DNA of 58,715 nucleotides from Peptococcaceae bacterium UBA5767. Its GTDB lineage: Bacteria; Bacillota; TC1; UBA5767. The position numbers and the translations under genes are program-made. The stretch is taken from positions 1-58,715 of the forward strand of contig DIET01000045.1 of NCBI GenBank assembly GCA_002418765.1, given 5' to 3'. Of this stretch, positions 51,535 through 58,715 are shown in pieces (positions within the stretch are counted from its first letter, which is position 1; each line of letters starts with the position of its first letter). The notes beneath the pieces were generated by a model. The model searched no databases. It was given only the letters and a program-made list of their open reading frames with translations, and was not told the DNA's origin.

Positions 51535-53370
51535 ATGAAAGATACCAATAAGACCTATAAGGTACCTCAGACCAAAGGTCCGGGCAGTGGGGGACCAGCG
51601 TCTCGTTTTGCCAAGGAAAAACCTAAAATCAAGAATCCCAAGGAGACGCTGACTCGTCTTTTTGGGTACGTGGGTGATCAGAAGATACGCATAGGGCTTA
51701 CCTTGTGTTTGGTGTTGATGACCACGGGTCTGCATATCGTAGCTCCCATCATGATGGGCAAAGCGGTTGATGACTTTATTCTTCTCAAGGATGTGTCTGG
51801 TTTAAGCAGACTTCTTCTGGTGTTGTTTTTGTCGTATTGGGCCATTTCTCTTTTTACCTATTGGCAATCACTTCTGATGATTCATGTCAGCCAGTATGCG
51901 GTAAAAAAGTTGCGCAATGACCTTTTTCGCAAATTGCAGACCTTTTCATTGCATTTTTTTGATACGCATTCTCATGGGGACCTGATGAGTCGGATCACCA
52001 ATGATATTGACAATATTTCGAATACGTTGTCCTCCAGTATGACCCAGCTCATGAGTGATCTTTTGACGCTGCTGGGCATCACGGTGATGATGTTTGTCAT
52101 CAATTGGCAGTTGGCTCTTCTTACGGTCATCATGATTCCTGTGACCATGGTTCTGATGGGGTTGGTAGGAAAGAGAACCAGAAAGAATTTTTCTTCGCAG
52201 CAAGGGAATTTGGGCCAGATCAATGGTATGGTTGAAGAGTATTTTACCGGGCATCAGGTGGTGAAAGCGTATGGCCGAGAAGAAAAGATGCTGGAAGAGT
52301 TTCGAAAGAAGAACCAAGAGTTGGTGCAATCTTCCATCCGTGCTCAGATTTTTGCTGGTCTCATGATGCCTTTGATGAATTTTTTGAATAATTTTTCGTA
52401 TGCTGTGGTGATTTCCGGCGGTGCCATGCTTCATGTCATGGGACTTGTTACGCTGGGGACCATTACGATTTTCATGACGTATGCCAAGCAGTTTGGCAGA
52501 CCTCTTAACCAAATTGCCCAATTGTACAATACGGTACAGCTCTCCATTGCGGGCGCAGAACGGGTATTTGAAATCATGGATGAAGAGCCGGAAATCAAGA
52601 ACATTGAGCAGGCCATTGATCTGGATACATTGCAAGGCAATGTTTTGTTTGATCATGTGGACTTTGCTTATGAGAAAAACAGGCCTGTTCTCAAGGATGT
52701 TTCTTTGTCAGTAAAAAGCGGTCAGATGATAGCGCTGGTGGGACCTACGGGTGCCGGAAAAACCACCATCGTCAATCTTTTGACGCGTTTTTACGATATT
52801 CAGCGGGGTCGCATCGTCATTGACGGACTGGATATTGGTTCTTTGAACAAGGAATCCTTGCGCAGAAGATTGGGCATTGTTTTGCAGGATACCTATCTGT
52901 TTACGGGCAGCGTCATGGAAAATATACGCTATGGGCGTTTGGAGGCCACAGATGAAGAGGTCGTGGAAGCCGCCAAACTTGCCAATGCGCATGTCTTTAT
53001 TCACAGACTCCCGGAAGGGTATCAAACGCATTTGTCAGAGGAAGCGAGCAACCTTTCTCAGGGACAGAGGCAACTTCTTTCTATTGCGAGAGCTATTTTG
53101 GCCAATCCGGATATTCTGATTCTGGATGAAGCCACCAGTTCAGTCGATACCCGGACGGAGATCCACATTCAAGAAGCCCTACTGCATTTGATGCAGGGTC
53201 GGACCAGTTTTGTTATTGCGCATCGCTTGTCCACCATACGCAAGGCGGATCAGATTTTGGTTATTCAAGATGGCCGAGTTGTGGAGAAGGGTGATCATCA
53301 CTCTTTGATGGCAGAACGTGGTTATTATTATCGTATGGTGCAAAGTCAATACAAATCGAAGGCCTCTTGA
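51535..53370 (+). CDS. Heterodimeric ABC exporter half 2 (catalytic)
   Basis: This 611-residue partner starts with a basic/glycine-rich N-terminal tail of ~40 residues, then the six-helix domain and the ATPase domain. Walker A is GPTGAGKTT, the signature is LSQGQRQ, Walker B is LILDEATSSVD with the catalytic Glu, and the H-loop is IAHRLST with His. It would hydrolyse ATP for the pair, in the manner of BmrD/TM288. The start at 51535 follows GGGGGG one base after the first half stops; the earlier in-frame ATG is inside that gene. A short terminator follows. Confidence 0.93.
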   Translation: MKDTNKTYKVPQTKGPGSGGPASRFAKEKPKIKNPKETLTRLFGYVGDQKIRIGLTLCLVLMTTGLHIVAPIMMGKAVDDFILLKDVSGLSRLLLVLFLSYWAISLFTYWQSLLMIHVSQYAVKKLRNDLFRKLQTFSLHFFDTHSHGDLMSRITNDIDNISNTLSSSMTQLMSDLLTLLGITVMMFVINWQLALLTVIMIPVTMVLMGLVGKRTRKNFSSQQGNLGQINGMVEEYFTGHQVVKAYGREEKMLEEFRKKNQELVQSSIRAQIFAGLMMPLMNFLNNFSYAVVISGGAMLHVMGLVTLGTITIFMTYAKQFGRPLNQIAQLYNTVQLSIAGAERVFEIMDEEPEIKNIEQAIDLDTLQGNVLFDHVDFAYEKNRPVLKDVSLSVKSGQMIALVGPTGAGKTTIVNLLTRFYDIQRGRIVIDGLDIGSLNKESLRRRLGIVLQDTYLFTGSVMENIRYGRLEATDEEVVEAAKLANAHVFIHRLPEGYQTHLSEEASNLSQGQRQLLSIARAILANPDILILDEATSSVDTRTEIHIQEALLHLMQGRTSFVIAHRLSTIRKADQILVIQDGRVVEKGDHHSLMAERGYYYRMVQSQYKSKAS

Positions 53371-53387
53371 TGGCCTGCCCACCAATC

Positions 53388-53413
53388 AAAAAAAAGGCTC
53401 CGGCCTTTTTTTT
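53388..53413. terminator. Terminator after the ABC exporter genes
   Basis: Eight A, GGC, loop TCCG, GCC and eight T form an A/T-extended hairpin. The A-tract and T-tract make it usable in both directions. Confidence 0.7.
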
Positions 53414-53486
53414 ATGAGATAGGGGACACAAGGTCAAGAGTCGTTATATAATAATAAAGATAAGATAGTGTGAAGGTGGTAGCAAG

Positions 53487-54176
53487 ATGGTGTATAAGAG
53501 ACTGAAAATGGTCAGCTGGAATATATGGGATGCGCTCATTATGCTGGCTTCCATGGTTTTACTGCAGGAAATAGCACGTTTTTTTATAAGTCAGACTCCC
53601 ATTGCCTGGACGCCGGCCTTTCGATTGTTGTGGGAGGTTGGACTGGCTTTGTTGGGATGTTTTGGACTTCATATGGTGTTTAAGCGATATTATTTTGGTT
53701 CTCTGCTTCAGGTTTCTTTCAATGCTGAGAAGCCTGGTTGGTATGTGCAGATAGGACTGATGGCGGGTGGGGTGTTGTTTTTGATCCTGAGCCTGGGTTA
53801 CCCCTTTTTGTTGCAGAGGATAGGTGTTGCGGCACCGGCTGTTGCATATTTGTTTGAGATAGAGGCAGCGACAGGATTATGGGATCGGCTCTTTTTGGTC
53901 ATTGGCTGGGTTATTTTTTTCCCTCTTTTGTCGGAGCTTGTTTTTCGGGGCTATTTGTACCAGGCCATGGAAAGCCAAAGAGGAAACAGCCAGGCGATAT
54001 TGCTGGTAAGCTTGTTGTTTTCATTGTATTTTATGAATCTATATCTCGTGCTGCCTTGGTTTGTGGCCGGCATTGTGTTGATTCTGGTGTTTGAAATGAC
54101 CAGTAGTCTGTATACGTCTGTGTTTACGCTGATGGTTTGGCAGGGACTTACGTTGGCTTTTTACTGGCTTTTTTGA
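53487..54176 (+). CDS. CPBP-like membrane protein lacking protease residues
   Basis: This 229-residue protein has about seven membrane helices. Its FPLLSELVFRGYLYQAM segment matches the first CPBP (CAAX protease and bacteriocin-processing) motif, normally EExxxR, but the first Glu is Ser. The second motif reads FSLYFMN, without the usual His, and the third (EMTSSLYTSVFTLMVWQ) also lacks His/Asn. It is therefore probably not a protease. It lies 7 bases before the glycosyltransferase gene and may serve it as a membrane partner (inference). A weak TATAAT at 53447-53452 may be its promoter. Confidence 0.65.
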   Translation: MVYKRLKMVSWNIWDALIMLASMVLLQEIARFFISQTPIAWTPAFRLLWEVGLALLGCFGLHMVFKRYYFGSLLQVSFNAEKPGWYVQIGLMAGGVLFLILSLGYPFLLQRIGVAAPAVAYLFEIEAATGLWDRLFLVIGWVIFFPLLSELVFRGYLYQAMESQRGNSQAILLVSLLFSLYFMNLYLVLPWFVAGIVLILVFEMTSSLYTSVFTLMVWQGLTLAFYWLF

Positions 54177-54183
54177 GGTGTCT

Positions 54184-56367
54184 ATGAAAAAAGCATTGAT
54201 TGTTACGTTATCGACAGGGGGAGGCCACAATTATGCTGCGGCCTCCTTGGAAGAGAAATTGCATGAGGCCGGTTTTGCTACCTTTAAAAGTGATCCGTTT
54301 AAGGAGCAAGACAAGGTCCTGGATGTGTTGATTTCGGATGGCTATCGAACACTGGCCAAGACTTCTCCCATGTTGTATGGGCAGATGTATAAGGCAGCGG
54401 ACAAGAACAGGGTCAATGAAGCTGTCATCCGGATCATTCAGAAGAAGAGTGAGAAAGGGATACTGGCGATCATTGACGAGCATGATCCAGATATCATTAT
54501 TTCCACTCATCCTATCTTGACGTTTATTCTGGGTGCCTTAAAGGAGGAAGACCGGTTGCAGATTCCTTTGATGGCTGTGGTGACTGATTTTGAAGGACAC
54601 CATACGTATACGGCCAAGCATCGCTATGTGGATGCTTATATCACAGGAAGCTTACACACCAAAGCGGATCTCATTGCCCGTGGTGTGCCTTCCCATAAGA
54701 TTTTTGCTTATGGTATTCCTATTCGGCAGGAGTTTTATCTTCCCAGACCGGAAAAAGATGAGAATGAACCGTTTACCATTTTGCTGATGGGTGGATCCAT
54801 GGGTGTGAAGCTGATGGAGCGCGTGTTGGAAAGTTTGGTGGCTATGCCGGCTTTTTTGCGTATTGTGGCCGTATGTGGCCATGATGAGTCTCTGTATAAA
54901 CGGTTGATGCAGGCTTATGGAAAAGGGGCAGACAACAAAGAGATATTGATTTATGGTTTCTATCAGGATATTGCTGGTTTGATGGATCAGTCTGATCTGA
55001 TGATTTCTAAGCCTGGTGGCCTTAGCGTTTCGGAAGCCATTGCCAAACGTATGCCCTTGATTATCCCTTACCTTATTCCCGGACAGGAAGAGGACAATGC
55101 TGATTTTCTTGATGGCGAGGGTGCCGCCATCAAGGTGGAAGATATCGGCAATATACCGAGCATTATTTCTATGATGATGGAGGTGCCCCATTTTCTAAAA
55201 GCCATGCAGGAAAACCTGGCCAATATTGCCAAGACACATAGCTTTGATGCCATTGTGGACAAAGCCAGAGAATTGGCAGACAAAGATAAGGTCAATGTGG
55301 ATAGCAGGTTATCAGCTCTCATTTTTTATAATGGCTTTTTGCGTTCCAACGCAGATGGGGCCATGGCGTTGGAGCATCAGCTGCTATCGCACCACATTCA
55401 GGCGGTATCGATGGATTTGTTTCAGCATGTGGCGCCGGCATTGCATCGTAGCCTTTATCGTTCTATCGCGCACATGGCAGAACGCATCGATGTCCCAGAG
55501 TATCTTCTTTCTGTGCCCCGGTTTCGGTCAGAACTGGTGGAAGATGTGTTTGTGCGTATTTTCTTCCCCTTGTTTCGTCGTATTATGCGTCGTTATGAGC
55601 CCAAGATCATTTTTTCATTTTATCCAGAACTGGCGATACTCAGTGCTCGCTATAAAAAGCATTATGGAGAGGACTATCATTTGGTGTTGACGGTGTCTGA
55701 AATGCCGCACAATGCCTCCTGGCTGGTGCGTGGCGTGGATGCTTACATGGCAGCGGATCCAGTGATCAAGGAGCGTTTGTTGGCTTTGGGAGCGGAGGAA
55801 AGCAGAGTCCATTTGGCCAGTTTGCCCTTGGAAGTGGCACAGGAAGATGTGCCTAGACAGTCCTTTTTGAAAGAATCCATGCCTACGTTGGTCTTTTTTG
55901 GAGATTATCTGGAAAAATGGGAAAAACCGAAGCGCTTTTATGAATGGCTTAATGAATCGGGTTGGCAGACCATTGTGGTCAGTGGGGGAAGAAAAAAAAT
56001 CCGCAAGGATTTGGCAAAGGGATATGCCAATATTCATGAAATCAAGGAGGTACGCACCATCCAGGAGGTGTTGTCTCATGCAGATCTGTTGGTGACCAAG
56101 CCTTTGTACATCACTGCGTATGAGGCTTTGCGCAATAAGGTTCCTTTGGTTGTCTATTCCACCCAAAAACAGCCGCTTTTGGATATTGTGCGCCGTACGG
56201 CCATGGTGGCCAGCAACATGGATGAGTTGAAGAGCATTCTGAAAACTTTCCTTGGATCAGAAGAAATGCAGACAGAGTTCAAACAAAAAATAGAGAAAAC
56301 ACTGGAGGCGTTGTCGATGGATCAAGCGTATGTGCAAGTAGCCCAATTGCTGATTGATGGAAAGTAG
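54184..56367 (+). CDS. Tandem GT28/MGDG-synthase-like glycosyltransferase (double length)
   Basis: This 727-residue protein looks like two GT-B units in one chain. The first (~residues 1-375) has LSTGGGHNYAAASLEEKL, the diacylglycerol-type acceptor region ending VTDFEGHHTYT, and the donor site SKPGGLSVSEAIAKRMPLI. The second (~375-727) has EMPHNASWLVRGVDAYMAAD, FFGDYLEKW and TKPLYITAYEALRNKVPLV in matching places, but the GGGH and PGG motifs are lost. Relatives (UgtP, MGDG synthase) of about 370-390 residues add sugar to diacylglycerol. The second half may be a regulatory or membrane-binding copy. ATG 54184 is preferred over GTG 54178 because of GAGGTG. Confidence 0.8.
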   Translation: MKKALIVTLSTGGGHNYAAASLEEKLHEAGFATFKSDPFKEQDKVLDVLISDGYRTLAKTSPMLYGQMYKAADKNRVNEAVIRIIQKKSEKGILAIIDEHDPDIIISTHPILTFILGALKEEDRLQIPLMAVVTDFEGHHTYTAKHRYVDAYITGSLHTKADLIARGVPSHKIFAYGIPIRQEFYLPRPEKDENEPFTILLMGGSMGVKLMERVLESLVAMPAFLRIVAVCGHDESLYKRLMQAYGKGADNKEILIYGFYQDIAGLMDQSDLMISKPGGLSVSEAIAKRMPLIIPYLIPGQEEDNADFLDGEGAAIKVEDIGNIPSIISMMMEVPHFLKAMQENLANIAKTHSFDAIVDKARELADKDKVNVDSRLSALIFYNGFLRSNADGAMALEHQLLSHHIQAVSMDLFQHVAPALHRSLYRSIAHMAERIDVPEYLLSVPRFRSELVEDVFVRIFFPLFRRIMRRYEPKIIFSFYPELAILSARYKKHYGEDYHLVLTVSEMPHNASWLVRGVDAYMAADPVIKERLLALGAEESRVHLASLPLEVAQEDVPRQSFLKESMPTLVFFGDYLEKWEKPKRFYEWLNESGWQTIVVSGGRKKIRKDLAKGYANIHEIKEVRTIQEVLSHADLLVTKPLYITAYEALRNKVPLVVYSTQKQPLLDIVRRTAMVASNMDELKSILKTFLGSEEMQTEFKQKIEKTLEALSMDQAYVQVAQLLIDGK

Positions 56368-56411
56368 CCCTTCCTTATAAAGGGGAATCTTAGAATAGAG
56401 GTAACAAGGTT

Positions 56412-57704
56412 ATGTTGAATAAAAAGAGTCTCTATACTGTTTTGGCTACGGATCTGACCCACGACGGGGATGGGGTAGCTCATATTGATGAACTGGTGGT
56501 ATTTGTTCCGGGCCTTTTGCCCGGGGAAAAGGCCAGCGTCCGTCTGACCAAAATTAAAAAGACTTTTGCCCATGCTGATTTGGTGGAGTTAATCAAGCCC
56601 AGTCCATTTCGGGTTGATCCTCCATGCCCCTATTTTCATGAGTGTGGCGGCTGCAGTTTGCAGCATCTCACGTACAGTGCACAGCTTGATGTGAAGCGAA
56701 ATACCCTCAATCAGGCGCTGCGGCGGATTGGTCATTTTGAAGGGGTTAATGCACTTCCCATGGTGGGTATGGATAATCCTTATCGCTACCGCAGTAAAGT
56801 CCAGTTTCAGGTGCAGGACTATCACCTGGGCTTTTTTGCCAAAAAATCCAAGCGCCTGGTGAAAATCAAGGATTGCCTTTTGATTCCTGGGGATATGACA
56901 GTTTTGAAGGGACAGATTGAGCAGGTGCTGCATGATCATGAATTGTTGGTGGAGCGGGTGGTCATTAAGAAAAGTGTCACGGAAAAACATCGAATGGTCA
57001 TCTTTTATGGTGAGGTTCCGGGTAGTTCTCATTTAAAAAGGATCAAGATCATGGCTGAGGAACTAAAGAATGTAAGTAGTCTGATTTGGATGGATACCAA
57101 GGAGCATAAATATTATCATCTGGCCGGTGAAGATTCCATCGAAGAGGAAATTCTAGGGTATCGTTTTCGTATTTCGCCATTGGCGTTTATGCAGGTCAAT
57201 CACGCACAGATGCAGGCGATGTATGCCTATGTGCTGAACAAGACTTCTTTGACCAAGGAGGATCAGGCCTTGGATCTTTATTGTGGGATGGGGAGTCTGA
57301 CTTGTCATATCGCCAAAATTGCCAAACATGTGATTGGTGTGGAGATGGTGCATTCAGCCATTCGTGATGCGGAACTCAATGCCAGAATAAATAAGTTGGA
57401 AAATGTGGATTTCATTCTGGGCACCGTGGAGGAGGTTCTACCGAAAGGGTTGCCAGAGGATTTTCATGCCGATATCATCTTTTTGGATCCTCCTAGAGCA
57501 GGGGTTGATTCTGCTTCCTTGCAATCTGTTTTGCAAGTATTACCTCGTGAGATTGTTTATATTTCTTGCAATCCTTCTACGTTGGCTAGAGATTTGGCAA
57601 TACTATGCCATGCAGGTCAATATGCTCTACAGGATGTTCAGCCGTTTGATATGTTCCCGCAAACGATGCATACAGAAACAGTTGTGTTTTTGGAGAGAAA
57701 ATAG
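56412..57704 (+). CDS. 23S rRNA (uracil) methyltransferase, RlmD/TrmA family
   Basis: This 430-residue RNA methyltransferase has an N-terminal TRAM domain (~1-60), four Fe-S cysteines (CPYFHECGGCSLQH and one in KDCLLIPG), the SAM site LDLYCGMGSLT, and the catalytic region FLDPPRAGVD plus YISCNPSTLARDL whose Cys attacks the uracil. Members methylate U1939 or U747 of 23S rRNA; the exact base cannot be told. The ribosome site is GAGGTAACAAGG. It lies 44 bases after the glycosyltransferase. Confidence 0.93.
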   Translation: MLNKKSLYTVLATDLTHDGDGVAHIDELVVFVPGLLPGEKASVRLTKIKKTFAHADLVELIKPSPFRVDPPCPYFHECGGCSLQHLTYSAQLDVKRNTLNQALRRIGHFEGVNALPMVGMDNPYRYRSKVQFQVQDYHLGFFAKKSKRLVKIKDCLLIPGDMTVLKGQIEQVLHDHELLVERVVIKKSVTEKHRMVIFYGEVPGSSHLKRIKIMAEELKNVSSLIWMDTKEHKYYHLAGEDSIEEEILGYRFRISPLAFMQVNHAQMQAMYAYVLNKTSLTKEDQALDLYCGMGSLTCHIAKIAKHVIGVEMVHSAIRDAELNARINKLENVDFILGTVEEVLPKGLPEDFHADIIFLDPPRAGVDSASLQSVLQVLPREIVYISCNPSTLARDLAILCHAGQYALQDVQPFDMFPQTMHTETVVFLERK

Positions 57705-57848
57705 CAAGTAAAATTAAGGTGTTCAGGGATTATCATTCAAGTAGTTTCGTGTGTTTGTAGTCTTTGGGAACAGAAATATCATGGTAAGAGATTGATTTAT
57801 AGGATGGTTTTGCTTTCATGGTGAAATCTTTTTGCAAAAGTAAATTGA

Positions 57849-58017
57849 AAGAGTTATTTAGGAACTGAAGATGAAAATTGTGAAAAGAAATCAGATAACT
57901 CACCTAAAAGATTTATTGAAAAATTAGATACTGAATTTATTTCACTTGAACTCAATAAACATGGGACCTGGTATTTATGATGGTACACAATTCAGTCTTG
58001 AGATTGACGTAACATAA
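57849..58017 (+). pseudogene. AT-rich frameshifted gene remnant
   Basis: Within the 446-base stretch before the lipoprotein gene, one frame is open from 57849 to the TGA at 57978-57980 with a natural amino-acid mix (RFIEKLDTEFISLELNKHG, then TWYL). Shifting by one base at about 57975 continues as YDGTQFSLEIDVT to TAA at 58015-58017. No start codon or ribosome site is seen. I read it as the 3' end of a decayed gene. The rest of 57705-58150 is AT-rich with nothing else I can support. Confidence 0.35.
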
Positions 58018-58150
58018 ATATTTGAGATCATCAACTCCCAGATATATGAATGAATTTTGCAAGTAAATTAGAAGGGTGAATGGGAAGAATTCAACTAATG
58101 TGTATTTGTATTGCAACCAGAGCAATTATTTTATTAAAAGGGGAGTTTTT

Positions 58151-58615
58151 ATGAAAAAATTAATTATTATATTGATTTGTTATATTGTTTGTATTTCGGT
58201 AATAGGATGTTCAGAATCAGAAGTAATACAGTCTGAAAAAATAGGATCGTTGTATGATTTCAGCACTGAACAAGTAACAATTTATACCACTGATGTTGAA
58301 TCTGATAAACCTCATAAGGAATTGAAAGAGAAGGCCGAAATTACTGATATGGCGGAGATTAATAAGGTGACAAATCTATTATTGAACGCTGATTTCCATA
58401 ATTTAGAATTAGATGAACAAATTCCAGCCGAACCATATTATTATATTTGTTTCAATAATGGAACAATGATAAGCATGTTATCAGATGAATCGTATTGTAA
58501 GGTAATGAATTATCAGTATGACGAAATATCTAAATCGTTTGATTATGATAATTTCAATGGGCCTTTTTTATTAGATGATGAATTTTTCAATCTTATCGTT
58601 CAATTAATTAAGTGA
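58151..58615 (+). CDS. Small lipoprotein of unknown function
   Basis: This 154-residue protein has a signal with a lipobox: KKLIIILIC then SVIGC, lipidated Cys at residue 20. The mature part is acidic (TTDVESDKPHKELKEKAEITD) and ends in FFNLIVQLIK. I do not recognise the family. The start at 58151 follows GGGGAG; an in-frame ATG 75 bases earlier has no good site. Base composition is clearly more AT-rich than the neighbouring genes, as is the upstream remnant, suggesting recent transfer. The protein would be anchored at the outer face of the membrane. Confidence 0.75.
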   Translation: MKKLIIILICYIVCISVIGCSESEVIQSEKIGSLYDFSTEQVTIYTTDVESDKPHKELKEKAEITDMAEINKVTNLLLNADFHNLELDEQIPAEPYYYICFNNGTMISMLSDESYCKVMNYQYDEISKSFDYDNFNGPFLLDDEFFNLIVQLIK

Positions 58616-58715
58616 TATTTATTCTACAGGTTTTCATAGGAAACCCGATTATCTAGGTTTAACAGTCCATATGACAAAAAATTTTCCTTTATTGTCAACT
58701 TCCAGTAAAAAATGT

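Overview
The window looks like a chromosomal segment of an anaerobic, amino-acid- or purine-fermenting Bacillota, probably class Clostridia. The reasons are strong AGGAGG-type ribosome sites, TTGACA/TATAAT promoters, moderate GC, a GatCAB amidotransferase operon, a two-component SUF-like system (SufC plus one SufB/D protein), a tungsten-type aldehyde ferredoxin oxidoreductase, and selenium/molybdenum hydroxylase genes with their maturation factors. I cannot name the genus. No tRNA, rRNA, CRISPR array, insertion sequence or phage gene was seen.

Layout. 1-2.6 kb: the tail of an unknown gene, a MATE transporter and galE. 2.6-8.6 kb (minus strand): a nine-gene Mrp/MBH-type cation antiporter operon with two near-equal MrpD paralogues and MrpA represented only by two small C-terminal-type proteins. 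8.8-17.9 kb: housekeeping genes pcrA, ligA, sufC-sufB and gatC-gatA-gatB. 18.0-21.9 kb: an XRE-cupin regulator, then yqeC-mocA-yqeB-xdhC, the accessory set for a labile-selenium molybdenum hydroxylase. 22.0-29.3 kb: glyA, ygeY, ygeW, an AOR-family oxidoreductase and a purine/triazine deaminase-like amidohydrolase. 29.4-35.4 kb: a compact Tad/Flp-pilus-like gene set framed by terminator-like hairpins. 35.5-47.2 kb: a threonine-synthase-like PLP enzyme, a hydantoinase, carbamate kinase, ssnA, the three-subunit Mo hydroxylase and a large YgfK-like TIM-barrel/GltD/ferredoxin flavoprotein. 47.3-49.2 kb: citrate synthase and thioredoxin. 49.3-53.4 kb: a MarR regulator with a heterodimeric ABC exporter. 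53.5-57.7 kb: a degenerate CPBP membrane protein, a doubled GT28-type glycosyltransferase and an RlmD-type rRNA methyltransferase. 57.7-58.7 kb: an AT-rich tail with a frameshifted remnant and a small lipoprotein.

How it works together. The 18-47 kb block resembles the yge/ygf/xdh/ssnA/hyuA gene set linked to anaerobic purine and urate breakdown. The hydroxylase and deaminases would modify the purine. The YgfK-like flavoprotein, hydantoinase, YgeY and a PLP lyase would open and cut it. YgeW plus carbamate kinase would gain ATP from a carbamoyl group, and GlyA would link the glycine/one-carbon product to serine. Two points stand out. The usual diaminopropionate ammonia-lyase (YgeX) is absent, and a zinc-ribbon threonine-synthase-like protein sits in its place. 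ssnA has a leader RNA with a terminator and a mutually exclusive pairing, so a riboswitch-like control element is likely. Functions are inferred from motifs and context; no database search was possible.
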